NCBI GenBank assembly: GCA_965205995.1 | Contig: OZ242200.1 | Span: forward strand, 1,984,001 to 2,048,000 | Source of the DNA: MPNO01 sp965205995 | Lineage (GTDB): Bacteria > Pseudomonadota > Alphaproteobacteria > MPNO01 | DNA: 64,000 nt | Reading direction: 5' to 3' | Shown here: positions 44,768 to 54,263 of the stretch, one piece after another | Numbering within the stretch: the stretch's first letter is position 1 | How the letters are laid out: every line of letters starts with the position of its first letter | Position numbers and translations under genes: made by a program | The notes under the pieces: generated by a model | The model's database searches: none | What the model saw: the letters and a program-made list of their open reading frames with translations, nothing else | What the model was told of the DNA's origin: nothing

Positions 44768-44857
44768 ATCGTGACCGTCATGCCCCCGCACTACCCGGCA
44801 CGGCGGGGCCCGGACTTGCGTCGCCGGACGAATCCCGGGAACGCCGACACTGCGTGG

Positions 44858-45115
44858 TCATCCGGCAATTTCCGGGTCCGGCTCCTGCGACTCCGAAGAC
44901 CGCTCAACGGCCGTTTCCCCTCGCTGCGATTCGGTTCCCGACGCCTCATTGGCGCCGATGCGGAAGAACGCGGCATAGAGCACCGGCACCACGATCAGGG
45001 TCAGGAAGGTCGCGAAGCTGAGCCCGCAGATGATGACCACCGCCAGACTCTTGAAGAACGGATCCCAGATGAGAGGTGTGACGCCCAGTACGGTGGTCAG
45101 AATGCCGAGGCTCAC
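44858..45115 (-). pseudogene. AcrB-type RND pump, C-terminal stub
   Basis: Minus-strand SLGILTTVLGVTPLIWDPFFKSLAVVIICGLSFATFLTLIVVPVLYAAFFRI is the last two helices of an HAE1/AcrB-like RND transporter (TT.LG..PL ... G...ATLLTL.V.PVLY). It has 85 residues including a polar tail; the other 950 are missing. The adjacent minus-strand helical frame at 45120-45290 (KARVEGDRTKLRIAEAALQAKRQKL) might be debris of a membrane fusion protein, which is uncertain. Confidence 0.75.
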
Positions 45116-45302
45116 CGACCGCAGCCTGTTGCGCGGCTACCTCTTCTTCCCGCACTCCGGCCTGGCTCTTGATGAGCTTTTGCCGTTTCGCCTGCAGCGC
45201 TGCCTCGGCGATTCTCAGTTTCGTGCGATCGCCCTCGACCCTCGCCTTCGCGACCGCGTTGCGCAGAAAGAGCGTACGCGACCCTTCCAGGTCGGCCCCG
45301 CG

Positions 45303-45578
45303 GGCTACGCGATCGGCCGGCGGATCGATGCGCGTCTGACCCTTGCCGCGCTGGCAACGGCGATCGAAGGCCGCAACCCGCCACCCGGACGCATCCACCA
45401 CTCGGATCGGGGCTCGCACTATGCCGCCCAGGCCTACCGCGCCCTGCTCAGCGAACACGGCCCGGTCGGCTCGATGGCGCGACGCGGCAACCCTACAACG
45501 CGATGATGGAAAGCTTCATGTGGACGCTGAAGGTCGAGGGCGTCTATCCGATGGCGTTCGAGAATGAGGAGGACAGCA
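45303..45578 (+). pseudogene. IS3-family OrfB C-terminal fragment, frameshifted
   Basis: Plus-strand GYAIGRRIDARLTLAALATAIEGRNPPPGRIHHSDRGSHYAAQAYRALLSEHG holds the second catalytic Asp (HHSDRGSHYA). After a frameshift near 45490 it continues NAMMESFMWTLKVEGVYPMAFENEED with the catalytic Glu region (usual form NPYDNA..ESFMKTLK.E). The N-terminal half is missing. Directly beyond it, AGCACCTTTCCACGGCGCACGAATA occurs twice in tandem (about 45578-45625). Confidence 0.8.
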
Positions 45579-45661
45579 CCTTTCCACGGCGCACGAATAC
45601 AGCACCTTTCCACGGCGCACGAATAAAGCGGGCCAATTCATGGCGCAACGGCAGGCGCCGG

Positions 45662-46546
45662 CTACTCGCCCATCTGCAATAGCTGGCCGTCGGTCCGCGC
45701 CTTGCGGAAGATCGCCAGGAACACCGCCAGCGCCGCACCGATGTAGAGCAGATTGAGCCCCATCGCCCATAGCATGTAGTCGGCGCGAAAAATGCCGTCG
45801 ACCAGGACCGCCCGCATGCCTTCGAATACATAGGCCGATGGCAGCGCCCAGGCGACGGGCTGGATCCAATCGGGCAGTACCGAGATTGGATAATAGATAC
45901 CGCTGATCGGGGCGATGGCGAAGATCGCGGCCCAGGCGAGGCTCTCCGCTCCCAGACCGCAGCGCAGCACCAGCCCCGATACGGCGAGCCCGGTGGCGGC
46001 GCCGAAGATCATCAGGTTCATGAAAAAAGCCACGAACGCCCAGCCCATGTCGAAAACCGAAAAGTGATAAAGCGGGATCGCCAGCAGCGCCGCAGGCACG
46101 ATCCCGATCAGCGTCCGGGTCAGGCTGACGCAGAACAGCGAGATGGCCCATTCGTAAGGCCTGAGCGGGCTGGCGAAAAGCTGCGCCAGGTTGCGCGACC
46201 ACATCTCCTCGAGGAATGACACGGCGACGCCGATATTGCTGCGGAACATCACGTCCCACAGCAGCACGGCGGCGATCAGGAGTCCGGCGGCGCGGGCGAA
46301 GTAGCTCGAATGCTCGACGAGAAACTTGCTCAACAGCCCCCACATCAGCATCTGCATGACGGGCCAATAGGCGAGCTCGACGATGCGCGCCCACGAGCCG
46401 CGCAACAGATAGAGGTAGCGCAGCACCATGGCCCAGATGCGCCGCGCCGCCAGCGCCGCGGCCGGCGAGTCGGCGATCGCGGTGGCCGCACCATCGAACG
46501 GGCGCCAGGACGGGCGGCGGGTGGCGGAAGGGACCGCGTCAGCCAT
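45662..46546 (-). CDS. ABC-2-type transporter permease
   Basis: 294 residues from ATG 46546, six predicted membrane helices (for example GLLIAAVLLWDVMF, TLIGIVPAALLAIPLYHF, ESLAWAAIFAIAPISGIYYPISVLPDWIQPVAWALPSAYVFEGMRAVL). The segment PISGIYYPISVLP...PSAYVFEGMR is the ABC-2 signature. It forms an exporter with the ATPase encoded just upstream; the ATG overlaps the end of the ATPase gene by 8 bp. Substrate unknown; family members export drugs, polysaccharides or lipids. Confidence 0.87.
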   Translation of the reverse strand: MADAVPSATRRPSWRPFDGAATAIADSPAAALAARRIWAMVLRYLYLLRGSWARIVELAYWPVMQMLMWGLLSKFLVEHSSYFARAAGLLIAAVLLWDVMFRSNIGVAVSFLEEMWSRNLAQLFASPLRPYEWAISLFCVSLTRTLIGIVPAALLAIPLYHFSVFDMGWAFVAFFMNLMIFGAATGLAVSGLVLRCGLGAESLAWAAIFAIAPISGIYYPISVLPDWIQPVAWALPSAYVFEGMRAVLVDGIFRADYMLWAMGLNLLYIGAALAVFLAIFRKARTDGQLLQMGE

Positions 46547-47393
46547 CCCGATCCATCGTTTCCATGGCCCGATCCATCGTTTCCATGGTCCGATCCATCG
46601 TTTCCATGGAAGGAGCGCCGAACCCGTCGCCGCGGGCGATATCGAGGAACACCTCCTCGAGAGTGGCGCGGCCATGGCGTGCGATCAGCGTTTCGGCGCG
46701 GCCGCGGTCGACCAGCCGGCCGGCCTTGAGGATCAGCACCTCGTCGCACATACGCTCGACCTCCGCCATGTTGTGCGAGGCGAGAAGGATGGTCGCGCCG
46801 GTCTGGTGCTGAAAACTCTCCAAATAGGCCCGCACCCAGTCGGCCGTATCGGGATCGAGGGATGCCGTCGGCTCGTCGAGCAACAACAGTTCGGGCTCGT
46901 TGATCAGCGCCTTGGCGAGCGCGACGCGGGTCCGTTGGCCCGAGGATAACTGCCCGACCGCGCGGTCTCGAATGCCGGCGAGGTCGAGGTCCTCGCAAAT
47001 CCGGTCGACGCGGCGGCGCACGGCGGTCAGGCCGTAGAGCTCGGCATAGACGGTGAGGTTTTCGCGCACCGTCAGCCGGTGCGGCAGATCGACATAGGGC
47101 GATGAGAAGTTGAGCCGCGCCAGGACGCGGTGCCGGTGGCGCAGCATGTCTTCGCCGAGGACACGGACGGCGCCGGATGTAGGCAGCAAAAGCCCGAGAA
47201 TCATTGCCAGCGTGGTTGTCTTGCCGGCACCGTTGCCGCCCAACAGCCCCACCGTTGTCCCTGGCGTGACGGCAAAACCGATCGCGTCGACGGCGATGAT
47301 ATCGCCGAAGCGCTTCGTCAAAGTCTCAACCAGAATCGCAGGTTCGGGCACGACGCCAATATGGTGCGCCCGCAGGATCCGCGCCACCGCCAT
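46539..47393 (-). CDS. ABC transporter ATP-binding protein (ABC-2 exporter type)
   Basis: 284 residues. Walker A GLLGGNGAGKTTT (about 49-61), Q-loop in NFSSPYVDLPHRLTVRENL, signature SSGQRTRVALAKAL, Walker B LLLLDEPTASLD, and switch His in LLASHNMAEVERMC. Arrangement and partner fit the CcmA/NodI-type drug-efflux ATPases. The C-terminus is unusual: after GDGFGAPS it ends in three copies of METMDR(T/A), encoded by a 21-bp tandem repeat that lies upstream of the permease start. Confidence 0.9.
   Translation of the reverse strand: MAVARILRAHHIGVVPEPAILVETLTKRFGDIIAVDAIGFAVTPGTTVGLLGGNGAGKTTTLAMILGLLLPTSGAVRVLGEDMLRHRHRVLARLNFSSPYVDLPHRLTVRENLTVYAELYGLTAVRRRVDRICEDLDLAGIRDRAVGQLSSGQRTRVALAKALINEPELLLLDEPTASLDPDTADWVRAYLESFQHQTGATILLASHNMAEVERMCDEVLILKAGRLVDRGRAETLIARHGRATLEEVFLDIARGDGFGAPSMETMDRTMETMDRAMETMDRDG
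46547..46609. repeat. Three 21-bp tandem repeats
   Basis: Units at 46547-46567, 46568-46588 and 46589-46609, each [CT]CCGATCCATCGTTTCCATGG. They are in frame in the ATPase C-terminus, so changes in unit number keep the reading frame and alter both the protein tail and the distance to the permease start. Confidence 0.85.
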
Positions 47394-47554
47394 GGCAAGG
47401 CGGCATCGGCGCTCAATCGGGCATGAACAGGTTTGAGTAGATTTTACCTATCGGCCAATCCGGCCGCGTATGGGCGAGTGCGTGCGGGGGAAGCGACCCG
47501 CAAGAGGGCGGACGCCCCATAGAAGACGAGGCGCCCGCTTATCCTTGTGATTCT

Positions 47555-48559
47555 CTATTTCTTACGCGTTGCCGCAACCGCTTCCTTGAGAAGCGCATAC
47601 ATTTCCTTGGTCCTGGGATCGTCGGCGAGGATCTCGTCGGCAATCGGGGCGGCAAGACGGCGGAGCTTGTCCTGGTCTTCCTTGGACAAGCGATACGCGT
47701 TGGCGTCGCGGGCCCAGTTCTCTTCCGCTTTCTTGGTCAGATCGACGCCCCATTTGCCGGCATGCGGCGTGACCGCCCGGCCGGCCGCGAACACGATGTC
47801 ACGCAGATCGCCCGGAAGCTTCTTGAGCCAGGCATTACTGAGGAACTGGCCGCAGGTTATCTGCGCCATGCCGGTGAACGTGATGTGCTTGGCGACCGTG
47901 TGGAACTTCGACGGATACATCACGATGACCGCGCTGCGCACGCCGTCGATCACCCGCTGCTGCATCGCCGGAAGCACCTCGGTATATGGCATCGGCACAC
48001 CCGTCGCGCCCAGTTTCGAGATGAAGGCGCGTTCGAGCGGGGTCGCGAGGACCCGGATCTTCTTACCCTTCAGGTCGTCGAGCTTCTTGAACGGCTCGAG
48101 CGTCGCGATCGACGTGTCGCCGCAGGCCCACAGATACCCGGCGACGAAGCCCTTCTTTGCGCCCAGGTTTCCGAATTTCTCACGGAACGGCGGATGGTTC
48201 ACCGCCCTGTGCGCGTGGCTGATGTCGTCGAACAGGCCGGGTGCGTCGGTCACCATGAAGGCGCGTTCGATGCCGATAAAAAAGCCGGGAGGGATGTTGA
48301 ATGCTTCCTGTGTGCCGAGCTGAATGCCTTCGATCTGACGCGGTATCTTGCCGAGCTGGCTGGCCGGGAACACCCTTACCTGGATCCGCCCGTTCGATTT
48401 GGCCTCGATCTCCTTCTTCACCCACAGGGCCGAGAAGTGGTTCGAGTCGTTGATCGTCGGCATCCCGATCTTCATCGTGAAAGTTTTCTGTGCCAGCGCT
48501 CCCGAGGAAACCATGGCAGCGGCCGCAAGCACTGCGACTGCGAAAATAGATCGTCTCAC
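47555..48559 (-). CDS. TRAP transporter substrate-binding protein (DctP family)
   Basis: 334 residues. Signal peptide to SSGALA/QK. Family hallmarks are KKEIEAKSNGRIQVRVFPASQLGKIPRQIEGIQLGTQEAFNIP, the substrate-carboxylate arginine region LKGKKIRVLATPLERAF, and EVLPAMQQRVIDGVRSAVIVMYPSKFH. It binds an organic acid in the periplasm. No permease genes are adjacent on its strand, so it may serve the DctQM pair at 54320-56158 or one elsewhere. Confidence 0.9.
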   Translation of the reverse strand: MRRSIFAVAVLAAAAMVSSGALAQKTFTMKIGMPTINDSNHFSALWVKKEIEAKSNGRIQVRVFPASQLGKIPRQIEGIQLGTQEAFNIPPGFFIGIERAFMVTDAPGLFDDISHAHRAVNHPPFREKFGNLGAKKGFVAGYLWACGDTSIATLEPFKKLDDLKGKKIRVLATPLERAFISKLGATGVPMPYTEVLPAMQQRVIDGVRSAVIVMYPSKFHTVAKHITFTGMAQITCGQFLSNAWLKKLPGDLRDIVFAAGRAVTPHAGKWGVDLTKKAEENWARDANAYRLSKEDQDKLRRLAAPIADEILADDPRTKEMYALLKEAVAATRKK

Positions 48560-48769
48560 TCTGTATCTCCCTGGTCGTTTCGGCCATTCGCAGACCGACG
48601 TTTCTAGAATCGCACCGGAGCGCCGAAAGGGCTCACCCCATACGGTAGCACCCGGACGCCCACGGAGCCAGATCCGCTCCTGGGTACCCCAGATGCTGTC
48701 CGCTACGGCCCGATCCCGGAAGTCTCGGGAGTCGGCGCCGAAATCCGTTCCGGGCGCCAGGCCGCGCTA

Positions 48770-49735
48770 CATCTTCAAGAGCCTCTCGGCATTGCCGTGG
48801 AGTATCTTGGCCTTGTCTTCGGCGTTGAGCATCAGCCGTTCCATCCATTGCGGGCCGGGCGCGTTGGGCACGAAAGGATAGTCGATGGCGAACAGGATGC
48901 GGTCGATGCCCATCTCCTGAATGCAGCACCAAACGGCCGGATCGGAAAAGAAGCCGCTGGTCGTGATGTGGAAATGGGAGGAGAACAGATCGCGGAAAGC
49001 GACGCCGTCGTTGCCCGGCCGGTTGAGCGCCAGATCGATGCGCCACATCAGGAACGGCAACGTTTCGCCCAGATGGCCCAGGACGATCCTGGTCCCCGGA
49101 TACTGCTCCAGCACGCCTGACAGAACGATGCGGATGGCCGCGGTCGCCGTTTCCACGGTGAAACCCCAGCCTGCGTTCCTGACGCCGGGAAATTTGTCGA
49201 CATAGTCCTTGAGATAGAGGTCGACGAAGCCCGGATGGGGATTGGCCGGATGGATGTAGAGCGGCACGTCGAGCGCCTGGGCGCGTTCGTATATCGGCCA
49301 GAACCTCCGGTCGTCGAAAAATGTATCGCCGCCGGTGAGCCCGTGGATCATGGCTCCCTTGAAGCCCAACCGGTCGACGCAGCGCTCCAATTCATCCGCT
49401 GACGCGGCCGGATCTGCCGTGGGCAGGGCGGCGAAGGCGGCAAACCGGTCGGGGTGGCTCCGGCAGGTTTCGTAGAGCCTGTCATTGGCCGCTTTGGCCA
49501 CTCTGACGCCGGTTTCGGCGTCCAGTTTCTGAGCCGAGGGCGCGCCGTGGGAGAGGACCTGGACGTCGATACCCGCTTCGTCCATGGACTTGATGCGCCT
49601 TTCGCCCAAATCCTCCAGACTCTCGCGCACGAAGCCGCCGGTGGTGGCGTCGATACCGGTAAAATGGGCGGCCATCTCCGGATCGTAGTAGTGCTCTTCG
49701 ATGGCGATGACCCTCTGGCCGTTCAGGATGGTCAT
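48770..49735 (-). CDS. Amidohydrolase-family metal-dependent decarboxylase (ACMSD / gamma-resorcylate decarboxylase type)
   Basis: 322 residues from ATG 49735, after GTGAGGGAGAG. The N-terminal IAIEEHYYD carries the conserved Glu of the decarboxylase group in place of HxH; MIHGLTGGDTFFDD, PLYIHPANPHPG (metal His), IVLGHLGETLPFLMWRID (second His) and ILFAIDYPF (catalytic Asp) complete the site. Relatives non-oxidatively remove CO2 from dihydroxybenzoates, aminocarboxymuconate semialdehyde or similar acids. It is divergent from the bicupin gene at 49991, which suggests co-regulation from the 255-bp gap. The stop codon lies at about 48767-48769. Confidence 0.85.
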
Positions 49736-49990
49736 GGTCTCTCCCTCACTGGGCGCATCGCGGTGTTCACGACACCGTTGCGTCACCACGATACAGGGGC
49801 GCTCCACATTGACAAATCCGCCGGTCGGCCCGACCGCCATGTACAACACCGAAGTTCCTGCGTTACCTTGCGTCCCCAAGGTTGCCGGCTCTGTCTACCG
49901 CCCCCCCGCCATGCGCTCGCGAACCGCGCCCGCGGGCCGGCCGCGCAGCCCCGACACGGGATTGATCGCTTTTTTTAGGAGCAATGACCC

Positions 49991-50851
49991 ATGGCGACAA
50001 TTGATGACGTTTCAATCATCGATTCGAACACCGCCGAGCCCAGGACGGTCGAATCCGGACTTGAAAGGACGATCTGCGGCCAGAGTCTGTGCGGTTCGAA
50101 GACCCTGACCGTCTACCGACGAACAGTGTTGGAAGGTCGCCGGTTCGAGCCGCGGGCGAGCGACGACTATCACCTGGTTTACGTCATGGCGACGCCGAAG
50201 GAGGGCGTGATCGGCTTCAACGACGAGCAGCACGCAGCCGAGGAAGGCGCCGGCGTGCTGCTCGCGCCGGGAGAATCGGCGCGATTCGAAGCGTCCGGGT
50301 CGGATCTGGAGCTGCTGCACATAGTGGCGCCCAAGCCTCCCGCCGCCGTCGAAGGGGGGTTGTCCGGGGGGCCGGGATATTTCTTCAATCGGCAGACGCT
50401 CCGCGCGCTCAGCGACGCGAGCGGCGGCCGCGTTCGCCGGTTCTGCGCGGAGTCCACCGTCAGGCTTCTCGATGGCAGCAGGCTCACGCCGACCAATGCG
50501 ATCCAGGCTGGCGAGATGCACTATCACGAGGGCGGCTCGTCGCCCTATCACGCGCATGTGGGCACCAGCGCCAACCCGGACGGCGCCGCCCACTGCTACA
50601 TGACTTTCAAGGGTCGTGGCGTGGTCGAGGTCGGGGATACGTCCCAGGAGCTCGATCCCGGCACTCTGGTTTATTTCCCCCCGGGCGTGCCGCATCGGCT
50701 TCGCGCCCACGGCGGTGCGCTCGACTACTTCGAGATCCAGGCCTGGAGGAGCTTCAAGACGAACGTACTCAGCGAGGAGCCGCTGGGGCTCAAGTGGTAT
50801 TACGAACCCGAGACGCCGGGCGCCGCGCCGGTGGAGTGGGACCAGAGCTGA
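49991..50851 (+). CDS. Bicupin-domain protein
   Basis: 286 residues after AGGAG with normal spacing. Two cupin halves: the first (about 20-115) lacks a clear histidine pair, while the second has the metal motif EMHYHEGGSSPYHAHVG, then YMTFKGRGVVEVGD and GTLVYFPPGVPHRL with a final His. One functional metal site is therefore likely. Possible roles are dioxygenase, isomerase or decarboxylase on the pathway intermediate. It leads the plus-strand catabolic operon and is followed 100 bp later by a luciferase-type oxygenase. Confidence 0.75.
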   Translation: MATIDDVSIIDSNTAEPRTVESGLERTICGQSLCGSKTLTVYRRTVLEGRRFEPRASDDYHLVYVMATPKEGVIGFNDEQHAAEEGAGVLLAPGESARFEASGSDLELLHIVAPKPPAAVEGGLSGGPGYFFNRQTLRALSDASGGRVRRFCAESTVRLLDGSRLTPTNAIQAGEMHYHEGGSSPYHAHVGTSANPDGAAHCYMTFKGRGVVEVGDTSQELDPGTLVYFPPGVPHRLRAHGGALDYFEIQAWRSFKTNVLSEEPLGLKWYYEPETPGAAPVEWDQS

Positions 50852-50951
50852 CCGAACGGCCTCCGGAAATTCCCGGTCGGGGGAGGCAGGCCAAGACGGC
50901 GTTCCCGTCCGACGCTGTCTCCCTCGAACAGGAACCGCAAAAGGGACCCCC

Positions 50952-52037
50952 ATGGAGTTCGCGCATTTCGCCCATATCTGGGGCAAGGACGGCATGTCGC
51001 CGCATCAGCGCTACGAGCAGCTTTGGCGTGAGCTCGAGCTCTGCGACGCGTTGGGATTCGATTACGGGTTCTGCGTCGAGCATCATTTCTGTCCGGAAGA
51101 AAGCTGGATGTCGTCGCCCAACCTGTTTTCGGTTGCCGCGGCCCAACGCACCAAGCGTTTGCGCGTCGGGCCGATGGGCGTGATCGTCCCGCTCTATCAT
51201 CCGCTGCGGCTGGTCGAGGAGATCGCCATCGCCGACCAGATGCTCGGCGGGCGCATGGAGCTTGGCCTGGTCCCGGGCATCAATGCCAAATTCTTCACCC
51301 CGTTCGGGCTCGACTATGAGCAGCGCAAGAATCCGACCTTGGAATTCGTCGATTACATGCGCGCGGCGTACGGCCCGCAGCCTTTCCACTACGAGGGCGA
51401 GGACTTTCACACCGATAGCGCCCAGCTTTCGGTGATGCCGGTGCAGCAGCCTCACCCGCCCTTGTGGATGATGAGCCGCGATCCCGAGACGCTGGAATTC
51501 TGTGCCCGCAATGGCGTCAATACCGGCTATTTCCTCGTATTCCCGCGCGACGAGGCCGCGCCCCGGATGCGAAAATATCTCGATCTGTGGGCAGCGGCGG
51601 GGTGGGAGCGCAAGCCGAAGATTGCCTATTCGACCGTGGTCTATGTCGATGAGACCGACGAAAAGGCGCTGGAAACGGCACTGTTCGGCGCCAGCCGCGC
51701 CTATGAGGGATTCCTCGGCCCCGCCAAGCCCGGCGAGACCTTCGAGGACCGCGCCCTGCGCCATGCCGAGCTATTCGTGAAGCGGTCGGAAAGCGGCGCG
51801 GCGAAGATCATGGCCAATTTGTTCGATGCCGACTACCTGATGGAACACGAGCTGATGTTCATCGGCTCGCCCGAAACCGTCACGGCCAAGCTCAAGGACG
51901 CCGCCACCAGGGGCGTGTTCAACACCTTCATGGGCGAGTTCAATTTCCACAACCTGGCGGAAGAAGACCTCATGCGCTCGATCCGCCTGTTTGGCGAAAA
52001 GGTGATCCCGGCGCTGCGCGACTACGAGCCCTTCTAA
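50952..52037 (+). CDS. LLM-class flavin-dependent oxidoreductase
   Basis: 361 residues from ATG 50952 (MEFAHFAHIWGKDGMSPHQRYEQ). Bacterial-luciferase fold: LCDALGFDYGFCVEHHFCPEESWMSSPNLF, KRLRVGPMGVIVPLYHPLRLVEEIAIADQMLGGRMELGLVPG and the C-terminal VKRSESGAAKIMANLF. The enzyme uses FMNH2 from a separate reductase and O2 to oxidise a substrate, often by C-C, C-N or C-S cleavage. Substrate unknown. It belongs to the bicupin/TRAP/RutA-like set. Confidence 0.85.
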   Translation: MEFAHFAHIWGKDGMSPHQRYEQLWRELELCDALGFDYGFCVEHHFCPEESWMSSPNLFSVAAAQRTKRLRVGPMGVIVPLYHPLRLVEEIAIADQMLGGRMELGLVPGINAKFFTPFGLDYEQRKNPTLEFVDYMRAAYGPQPFHYEGEDFHTDSAQLSVMPVQQPHPPLWMMSRDPETLEFCARNGVNTGYFLVFPRDEAAPRMRKYLDLWAAAGWERKPKIAYSTVVYVDETDEKALETALFGASRAYEGFLGPAKPGETFEDRALRHAELFVKRSESGAAKIMANLFDADYLMEHELMFIGSPETVTAKLKDAATRGVFNTFMGEFNFHNLAEEDLMRSIRLFGEKVIPALRDYEPF

Positions 52038-52228
52038 CCATCGGCCGGCCCCGGAAGGCGCCAGGGCTTCATTCGCCGGCGGCGCCCGGACCGCCTTCAT
52101 CGAGCCGGTTTCACCCGGCTCGATGCCGGCAATCTGAAGATCGTGCACGAGGAAACCGGGAAGCGCGACGGAAACGTCTCGTCTGCCGCGTGGTGGGTAT
52201 ACGGTTGCCAAAGCGACAAGGATGCGGG

Positions 52229-52744
52229 ATGCGGAACGAACAGGGCGGAAACCGGCGCCGGAGATCGCTCGTCCGGATCGGCTGCGCAAATGCCCTCGCG
52301 GCGATACTGGTGGTCAGCCTGGCGACCCCGTCTTTTGCCGACAAGCGCCATCGCCGTCACCCGGGCCACGGTGACCGCCATCACGGCCCCCACCATCACG
52401 GCCATCGCGCGGCGATCTTTCTCGGTCTCGGCCTGTCCATACTGGAGCGGCAGCACTACCGGGTGCCCCGTCATCGGCACGGGAGATGGCGTCCGCCGAG
52501 AGCCCATGGCCCGCGGCCGACCGTCGTCTACGTCGTGCCCGGGGTGCAATTTGCCGCTCCGGCGGCGGTCCCGACACCGATCGCCGTGGCGCGCCAGCCG
52601 TCGCCGCCCCCGGACTGCCTGGTGATCCGCGAGTACCAGACACGGATCGTCGTCGGCGGAAGGGAAGTCGAGGCCTACGGCGATGCGTGCCTGCAACCCG
52701 ACGGCTCCTGGCGGACCGGCCCCCCGAAAATCATGCCGGAATAG
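52229..52744 (+). CDS. Secreted histidine-rich small protein
   Basis: 171 residues. The N-terminus has five arginines, then GCANALAAILVVSLATPSFA/DK, a good signal peptide. A histidine/arginine-rich region follows (HRRHPGHGDRHHGPHHHGHR), then a Pro-rich middle and a compact C-terminal domain with two cysteines (PPPDCLVIREYQTRIVVGGREVEAYGDACLQPDGSW) that may form a disulphide. This resembles small periplasmic proteins with surface-antigen or metal-binding tails. It is probably unrelated to the catabolic operon it interrupts. Confidence 0.65.
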   Translation: MRNEQGGNRRRRSLVRIGCANALAAILVVSLATPSFADKRHRRHPGHGDRHHGPHHHGHRAAIFLGLGLSILERQHYRVPRHRHGRWRPPRAHGPRPTVVYVVPGVQFAAPAAVPTPIAVARQPSPPPDCLVIREYQTRIVVGGREVEAYGDACLQPDGSWRTGPPKIMPE

Positions 52745-53275
52745 CCGCCCGCCGGTTGCCCGCGGCACTCGTCCGGCCTTTGAGCGGGATGACGGGTCGA
52801 CTTCGGCCGCCAAGCGGCCGGCGGCGTCGAGATCCATCAACCGGCCGTAGCCCGGCGACACGCCGCGGATGGCGTCCGCCCCAATGGCCGCGGATAGATC
52901 CGCCGGATACTCGAAGCCCCGCTCGACGATCGAACGGGCCCTTGAGGCCGAACTGGCCCAGCATGCGGCTTCGCTGCGCGGACCCGGGGAGTGGTATGCG
53001 GGGCTCCGTCTCCTCCGGATCGGGGACGTCAGACCCTCCGCAACGCCCACGCTCCGCCCAACCCTTGAGGATGTCGCTCGCGATGCCGTGGGCGATCCGT
53101 TCGGGCGATTCCGGCACCGCCTCGCAGCAGGGTTCGATCGGTGCGCCCTTGACCGGGATCGGGACGGGTCGCCAAAACCGTTCCGGCGGCATGTTGCCTA
53201 GGACGCGATTTCACGTCACGCTCGGTCGGCTGCATGACCATGGTCCGAAAATTTCGGTCAGCAAGGAGGCGAAAA
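52745..53275. other. Interval before the TRAP operon, possibly a decayed gene
   Basis: About 530 bp. Minus-strand frames at 53045-53190 (ESPERIAHGIASDILKGWAERGR) and 52860-53000 (IVERGFEYPADLSAAIGADAIRGVSPGYGRL) look like pieces of one decayed or frameshifted protein that I cannot name. The right end holds the TRAP ribosome site AAGGAGG (53263-53269). Confidence 0.35.
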
Positions 53276-54247
53276 ATGCACATGCGCAAGTTCATGGGAT
53301 CCCTGTCCGGCGCGCTCGCGCTCGCGACGCTGGTCGGCGCCGCGCCGGCGGTGTCGGGAACCACCCTGAGCGCGGCGAACTGCTTTCCCAAGGGCACCTA
53401 TTTCGCTCGCCCGTTCGAAGCCCTGATTGCCGATATCAACAAGCAGTCCAAGGGCGATCTGACACTGAACTACCGCGGCGGAGCGCCGGCTATCGGCAGC
53501 CCGTTCACCCTGGTTCAGAAGACCTCCAAGGGGGTCTTCGACAGCGCGAGCTGCACAGGCTCCTACTATCAGAATGTCCTGCCCGAAGTGGATGCGTTCA
53601 AGATGCTCGAACGCAGCCTCGAGGAGGTTCGCGCCAACGGTGCGGTGGACTTCATGAACCGGCTGCACGAGGCCAAGGGGCTGCACTATATCGGCCGGGT
53701 CATGAGCTACACGCCATTCCACCTGTATCTCAACAAGCCGATCAGCAAACCCGATCTGAAGGGGCTGCATCTGCGTGTGGCGCCGATCTACACCGCCTTT
53801 TTCCAGGCGCTCGGCGCGACCACCCAGCGCTCCAACATCGCCCAAGTCTATACCTATATGGAAAACGGCACCGTGCATGGTTACGGCTGGCCGATCACGG
53901 GCATCCTGCCGGACTGGCACAAGGTGACCAAGTATCGGGTCGATCCCGGCTTCTACAACGCCGATCTGGAGATCATGGTCAATCTGAAGAAATGGCAGAC
54001 TCTCGGCCGTTCCCAGCAGGAGCTGATGACCAGGATCGTCATCGAGCACGAAAAAGCCGCGACCAAGTTCGCAAAGGACGTCGAAAAGGCGGTCGTCGTC
54101 CAGGCCAAGAACGGCATCAAGACGATCGAATTCACCGGCGCCGACCGTACCAAGTGGCTCGCCGCGGCACGCGAGGCGGGCTGGGCCAACATTATCAAGC
54201 GCAGCCCCGAACACGGGCCGAAGCTGCGCGCGCTGTTCGCCAAGTAA
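53276..54247 (+). CDS. dctP: TRAP transporter substrate-binding protein (DctP family)
   Basis: 323 residues from ATG 53276, after AAGGAGG six bases upstream. Signal peptide to PAVSG. Family features are NCFPKGTYFARPFEALIADINKQSKGDLTLNYRGGAPAIGSPF, PDLKGLHLRVAPIYTAFFQALGAT (substrate-carboxylate Arg), and VYTYMENGTVHGYGWPITG. It binds the imported organic acid and presents it to the DctQM permease encoded next. A strong stem-loop follows the stop codon. Confidence 0.9.
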   Translation: MHMRKFMGSLSGALALATLVGAAPAVSGTTLSAANCFPKGTYFARPFEALIADINKQSKGDLTLNYRGGAPAIGSPFTLVQKTSKGVFDSASCTGSYYQNVLPEVDAFKMLERSLEEVRANGAVDFMNRLHEAKGLHYIGRVMSYTPFHLYLNKPISKPDLKGLHLRVAPIYTAFFQALGATTQRSNIAQVYTYMENGTVHGYGWPITGILPDWHKVTKYRVDPGFYNADLEIMVNLKKWQTLGRSQQELMTRIVIEHEKAATKFAKDVEKAVVVQAKNGIKTIEFTGADRTKWLAAAREAGWANIIKRSPEHGPKLRALFAK

Positions 54248-54263
54248 TTTGCGGCAACCGGCC

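Noticed and set aside
45120..45295. Minus-strand helical frame that might be an HlyD-type membrane fusion protein
   Set aside because: Only a short coiled-coil-like stretch with no lipoyl or barrel motif; too weak for a separate call.
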